DNA of 10,218 bases, from positions 1,030,032 to 1,040,249 of the forward strand of contig CP070790.1 of assembly GCA_020346805.1 (NCBI GenBank), given 5' to 3'. Positions within the stretch are counted from its first letter, which is position 1, and each line of letters starts with the position of its first letter. A program made the translations under genes and the position numbers. Positions 7,438 through 10,218 of this stretch are shown here, one piece after another. Origin of the DNA: Planctomycetota bacterium (GTDB lineage Bacteria > Planctomycetota > Phycisphaerae > UBA1845 > PWPN01). The notes beneath the pieces were generated by a model. That model did not search any database and had not been told where the DNA came from. It saw nothing but the letters and a program-made list of their open reading frames with translations.

Positions 7438-7893
7438 CAGACCTTAATTGCTGAAAATCAACTAACTATATCCCTCTAGAACTTCCAGGACGGAGTTCTA
7501 CATGAACTCATTTTTTACCCTTGTAAGAAACTCCGCTCTATATTCTATTCTAACGATCCGCCATTCTAATGCAAGATGGAATTCCTTGTTTTTTTACCCT
7601 AAGGCCGCATATTTAAGTAAATTAGACCATTACCAAATAAAACACAAACGTCCCAATATTTTGGATTTTTGGTTAATTCACTCGCTAGTATGTCAAAATA
7701 CTGCGTTTAAATCCTTAAATGCCAACATATTAAAGAAAGTTACACTTAACGCATATGGGCGATTATCCTTCAAAATGCCCATAAGCCCCAATAAATCTAA
7801 TCATTTGATCCATATGATTTTAGCGCGGTTCCTGTAAAAAATCATCCCCTTATACCTCTAAGTAAACAACAAAATTAAGACTCCATAATTGTT
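7438..7893. other. AT-rich gap with hairpins and no convincing gene
   Basis: Three 60-base samples, at 7501, 7621 and 7741, hold 22, 17 and 23 G+C by hand count. One sample from the last gene (9661) holds 32. An imperfect palindrome at 7477-7500 pairs TAGAACT with AGTTCTA and CC with GG around one bulged T. A second inverted repeat pairs TATGGGC (7754-7760) with GCCCATA (7777-7783). A third pairs AATCAT (7799-7804) with ATGATT (7814-7819). One 111-codon reading frame crosses the region and is listed separately with low confidence. The gap lies upstream of the secreted protein gene and downstream of the Fe-S protein gene. It may hold control sequences, a small RNA or a decayed gene. Confidence 0.5.
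7502..7837 (+). CDS. Doubtful hypothetical ORF, 111 residues
   Basis: An open frame with ATG at 7502 and a GGAG six bases upstream (7492-7495). The GGAG is part of the 7477-7500 palindrome, so it may be fortuitous. The predicted protein is basic, rich in Leu, Asn, Ser and Lys, and matches no family I know. It has no signal peptide, clear membrane segment or repeat. The low GC means stop-poor frames are less expected here than in GC-rich DNA, a small point in its favour. Its composition is unlike its neighbours and there is no operon context. It could be a small acquired or orphan gene, but a chance frame is more likely. Confidence 0.18.
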   Translation: MNSFFTLVRNSALYSILTIRHSNARWNSLFFYPKAAYLSKLDHYQIKHKRPNILDFWLIHSLVCQNTAFKSLNANILKKVTLNAYGRLSFKMPISPNKSNHLIHMILARFL

Positions 7894-8508
7894 TTAATAT
7901 GGATCTAATAAAATTGATTTGGGGGTAGTGGGACAAAAAAATTGACATGTGCCACAACCTACACATCCGTCCTGTTTAACTGCGATTTCTCCTTCTTCGT
8001 CGACATCAATCGCACTTGTTCCCATAGGACATTTCTCAACGCATAGCCGGCAGTTCTCGCCCCGCGAACGAATACAGCTTTCCCTTTCCACTCGGGCACA
8101 TCCCATTTCAATCTGGTTTGGATCATCCACCGATTTAAGTGCCCCGCTGGGGCACGCTTTCATACAGGCTAATTCCTCACATACCACACAGGCCGCTAAA
8201 TCCGGATCAATATAGGGTGTTCCCGTTTGATCCATGTCTTCAGATGATATAACTCGAATTGCCCGAGCCGGGCATACGTCAATACAATTCCCGCACCGGT
8301 AGCATGTTTCCAGAAAATCCTTCTCTGACAAGGCTCCCGGCGGCCGTAACACGGTACGAATCCCAGCTAACGGTACATTAAACCGATCCTCGATATAGTT
8401 GGCGATCGGTACCATTAACTTTTTCAGCCCCAGGCGAAACATCTGCCTGCGATCATGCGGTTTATTATCTGATTCATCCGTCAATGTAAACTTGCCTCGT
8501 TCAATCAA
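7894..8508 (-). CDS. NapG/MauM-like 4Fe-4S ferredoxin-type protein
   Basis: A 204-residue electron-transfer protein with four 4Fe-4S cluster motifs: C69-x2-C-x2-C-x3-C79; C107-x2-C-x4-C-x3-C119; C153-x2-C-x3-C160, with C145 as a likely fourth ligand; and C182-x2-C-x2-C-x3-C192. The LRPPGAL sequence (54-60) just before the first cluster and the spacing of the motifs are typical of the NapG/MauM group. NapG itself has a Tat signal. Here DRRQMFRLGLKKL (19-31) resembles a remnant of one, but no hydrophobic stretch follows, so the protein is probably cytoplasmic or membrane-associated. The start is TTG at 8508. There is no ATG in frame between the upstream stop and residue 23, and starting at Met23 would remove the conserved-looking Arg-Arg segment. 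No nitrate reductase, quinol oxidase or other redox partner is in the window, so its donor and acceptor are unknown. Confidence 0.85.
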   Translation of the reverse strand: MIERGKFTLTDESDNKPHDRRQMFRLGLKKLMVPIANYIEDRFNVPLAGIRTVLRPPGALSEKDFLETCYRCGNCIDVCPARAIRVISSEDMDQTGTPYIDPDLAACVVCEELACMKACPSGALKSVDDPNQIEMGCARVERESCIRSRGENCRLCVEKCPMGTSAIDVDEEGEIAVKQDGCVGCGTCQFFCPTTPKSILLDPY

Positions 8509-8520
8509 ATGAATTATACC
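8492..8520 (+). promoter_or_regulatory. Candidate promoter for the Tat-exported enolase-like gene
   Basis: TTGCCT (8492-8497) and TATACC (8515-8520) are separated by 17 bases and each matches the sigma70 consensus at 4 of 6 positions. Transcription would begin near 8527, giving a leader of about 115 bases before the ATG at 8644. The element overlaps the TTG start of the divergent Fe-S gene and a TATAAT box on the minus strand (8517-8512). Confidence 0.3.
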
Positions 8521-8632
8521 GTTATTTCGCTTTTTTATTATACCACAATCGGTGTTATTATAAGCTATCCAACACCGTTATCGTTTCAGACGTCTCTCCG
8601 CCGGCACGATTTCCTAGAGGAGCTGTCCCACC

Positions 8633-8637
8633 AGGAG
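8633..8637 (+). promoter_or_regulatory. Shine-Dalgarno that sets the start at 8644
   Basis: AGGAG lies six bases before ATG 8644. It favours this start over the in-frame ATG at 8509, which has no such site and would put 45 unrelated residues ahead of the Tat signal. Confidence 0.75.
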
Positions 8638-8643
8638 AACAGT

Positions 8644-10107
8644 ATGACTCATCGCCGGGAGAATCTTTCATCACGCCGCAGTTTACTCCATGGCACGGGT
8701 ATTATTGGGGGCAGTTTGTTGTTAGGACGGGGTTTTCCCTCAATGGTCTTATCCGTTAAAAAAAACAGCGACATCCGTATTCAATCCGTGCATTACGAAT
8801 TCCACAAGCATCTTTTCCGTACCCCTTTAAAGTTTGGCAACACAGCCATTAACCATCTTACCGTTGTCCACGTCAATATACGTGTCGAATGCCATAACGG
8901 TCGGTCGGTTGAGGGCTTTGCCAGCATGCCCTTAAGTAATATTTGGTGCTTTCCTCCCAGGTATGTACCGCCCGAAAAAAGTCTGGAAGCCATGAAAAGG
9001 CTCACGGCCGATGTTGCCGCCATTGTGCGAAATTGCGACGATTGGGGAGATCCCCTCTATCTGGCCCATCGATTACAACCGGAATGTATGCGACGGGCCT
9101 CTGACCTTTCTCGGCAAATGAAACTCACCAGATCCATACCTAAACTCTGCTCCTTGGTGGTGATCAGCCCCTTTGATGCCGCCATTCACGACGCTTTCGG
9201 CAAGGCCAACGGCATCAATTCCTATAACGCCTTGGGATCGGATCTTATTGCCCGCGACCTCTCACACTACCTGGATAAGCGATTCAAGGGAAAGTACCTC
9301 AACCGCTATACCCTACGCCATCCGAAACCGACTATGCCTTTATATCACCTGATCGGCGCCGCCGACCCCCTGACCGATTCTGACGTCAAGCGGCGCATAA
9401 ACGACGGCCTGCCGGTAACTCTAACAGAATGGATTAAACAAGACGGCCTGACCCACATGAAGATCAAAATGAACGGTGATGATCTGGCTTGGGATATCGA
9501 TAGATTGTTGAGCATTGATCGAGTTGTTGCCCTGACGCAGAAGGATCTTGGCGTCAAAAAATGGATATATTCGGCCGACTTCAACGAACGCTGCAAAAAT
9601 GTGGATTATTTGCTGGAATTCTTCGGCCGAATTCGTGAGCGAAATCCGACTGCCCTCGATCGGCTCCAATACGTGGAACAGCCGACGGATCGCGATTTGA
9701 ACGCCCATCCTGAAAACAAAATGCACCAGGCGGCCGGGATCAAACCGGTGGTCATTGATGAGTCTCTCACCGATTACCAATCGCTACTTATGGCCCGAGA
9801 ACTGGGTTATTCAGGTGTGGCCCTCAAGACCTGCAAGGGACAAACAGAGGCCCTATTAATGGCGGCGGCGGCCTTGGAGTTTAAGATGTTCATCACCGTG
9901 CAGGATCTGACCTGCCCGGGTGCATCGTTTCTGCATTCGGTGGGCCTGGCTGCTCGTATACCCACCGTTGCCGCAGTTGAGGGCAACGCTCGCCAATATT
10001 GCCCGTCCGCTAACGAAAAATGGGCCAACAAGTACCCTGACCTGTTTACCATAAAGAAGGGGACGATCAAAACCGGTTCCCTGACCCGGCCCGGACTTGG
10101 TCATTAA
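8644..10107 (+). CDS. Tat-exported mandelate racemase/muconate lactonizing enzyme-like protein
   Basis: A 487-residue member of the enolase superfamily, whose enzymes remove a proton next to a carboxylate with help from Mg2+. The N-terminus has a twin-arginine motif, SSRRSLLHG (Arg11-Arg12), and a hydrophobic run GIIGGSLLLG, so export in folded form is likely. A capping domain covers about 45-215. The barrel shows KIK (Lys273, Lys275) on strand 2, metal ligands Asp312 (in SADFNE), Glu345 (in YVEQP) and Asp372/Glu373 (in VIDESL), and Lys395 in ALKTCKGQT on strand 6. This lysine pattern resembles the muconate lactonizing/dipeptide epimerase group more than mandelate racemase. At 487 residues it is longer than the usual 350-400, mostly through the signal and long loops at about 200-265. 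A TRPGLGH tail is typical of the family. Substrate is unknown. The downstream gap holds only a weak hairpin. Confidence 0.88.
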   Translation: MTHRRENLSSRRSLLHGTGIIGGSLLLGRGFPSMVLSVKKNSDIRIQSVHYEFHKHLFRTPLKFGNTAINHLTVVHVNIRVECHNGRSVEGFASMPLSNIWCFPPRYVPPEKSLEAMKRLTADVAAIVRNCDDWGDPLYLAHRLQPECMRRASDLSRQMKLTRSIPKLCSLVVISPFDAAIHDAFGKANGINSYNALGSDLIARDLSHYLDKRFKGKYLNRYTLRHPKPTMPLYHLIGAADPLTDSDVKRRINDGLPVTLTEWIKQDGLTHMKIKMNGDDLAWDIDRLLSIDRVVALTQKDLGVKKWIYSADFNERCKNVDYLLEFFGRIRERNPTALDRLQYVEQPTDRDLNAHPENKMHQAAGIKPVVIDESLTDYQSLLMARELGYSGVALKTCKGQTEALLMAAAALEFKMFITVQDLTCPGASFLHSVGLAARIPTVAAVEGNARQYCPSANEKWANKYPDLFTIKKGTIKTGSLTRPGLGH

Positions 10108-10111
10108 TCTA

Positions 10112-10135
10112 GCCCGTATATTTCACGGGTGTTTT
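10112..10135 (+). terminator. Weak terminator-like hairpin after the enolase-like gene
   Basis: CCCGT (10113-10117) pairs with ACGGG (10125-10129) around a 7-base loop, with a flanking G-T pair. TGTTTT follows at once. The stem is short, so termination would be modest. The rest of the gap to the window end shows no gene. Confidence 0.35.
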
Positions 10136-10218
10136 CGCTGATATTCGTAAGGTTCGCCAAAAAAATCAGTTATATCGCACAACGATGTTATGCTAATTTA
10201 CAGAGTGTAATTGCCGGC

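Noticed and set aside
8509..8643. N-terminal extension of the enolase-like protein from ATG 8509
   Set aside because: The extension would precede a good Tat signal. A Shine-Dalgarno stands before ATG 8644 and the extension has no family features.

Overview
The window looks like an ordinary chromosomal segment of a Gram-negative-type bacterium, most likely a member of the Planctomycetota (Phycisphaerae-like). This is an inference. It rests on a secreted protein that combines a GEVED domain with a C-terminal dockerin-like repeat pair, on a Tat-exported enolase-superfamily protein, on mostly single-gene units with frequent strand switches, and on several genes without a clear Shine-Dalgarno sequence. 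Coding GC is near 50 percent by eye. No mobile element, CRISPR array, tRNA or rRNA was seen.

Layout from left to right: the 3' end of a response-regulator receiver domain (+, cut by the window edge); a NarL/LuxR-type response regulator (-); a GT4 glycosyltransferase (-); murQ, N-acetylmuramic acid 6-phosphate etherase (-); a short divergent control region; glmS, glucosamine-6-phosphate synthase (+); a strong bidirectional terminator; a large secreted GEVED/dockerin-like protein (-); an AT-rich stretch of about 500 bases with no convincing gene; a NapG/MauM-like protein with four 4Fe-4S motifs (-); a second divergent control region; and a Tat-exported mandelate racemase/muconate lactonizing-like protein (+). 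A weak terminator-like hairpin follows the last gene.

The best functional link is the centre. MurQ recovers GlcNAc-6-phosphate from recycled MurNAc-6-phosphate, and GlmS makes glucosamine-6-phosphate from fructose-6-phosphate and glutamine. Two routes into the cell-wall amino-sugar pool are therefore divergently transcribed from one 144-base region, which holds a perfect TATAAT box and a 6+6 inverted repeat. The glycosyltransferase lies 94 bases downstream of murQ on the same strand and may be co-transcribed. The regulators at the left end have no visible kinase partner. The Fe-S protein and the Tat-exported enolase-like protein share a second divergent region, but no pathway connecting them can be read from the sequence.

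I found no clear case of an undescribed multi-gene system. The points most worth a second look are the exported enolase-superfamily protein of unknown substrate, substitutions in the sugar-binding loop of GlmS, the uncharacterised N-terminal half of the secreted GEVED protein, and the AT-rich, hairpin-containing gap upstream of it.
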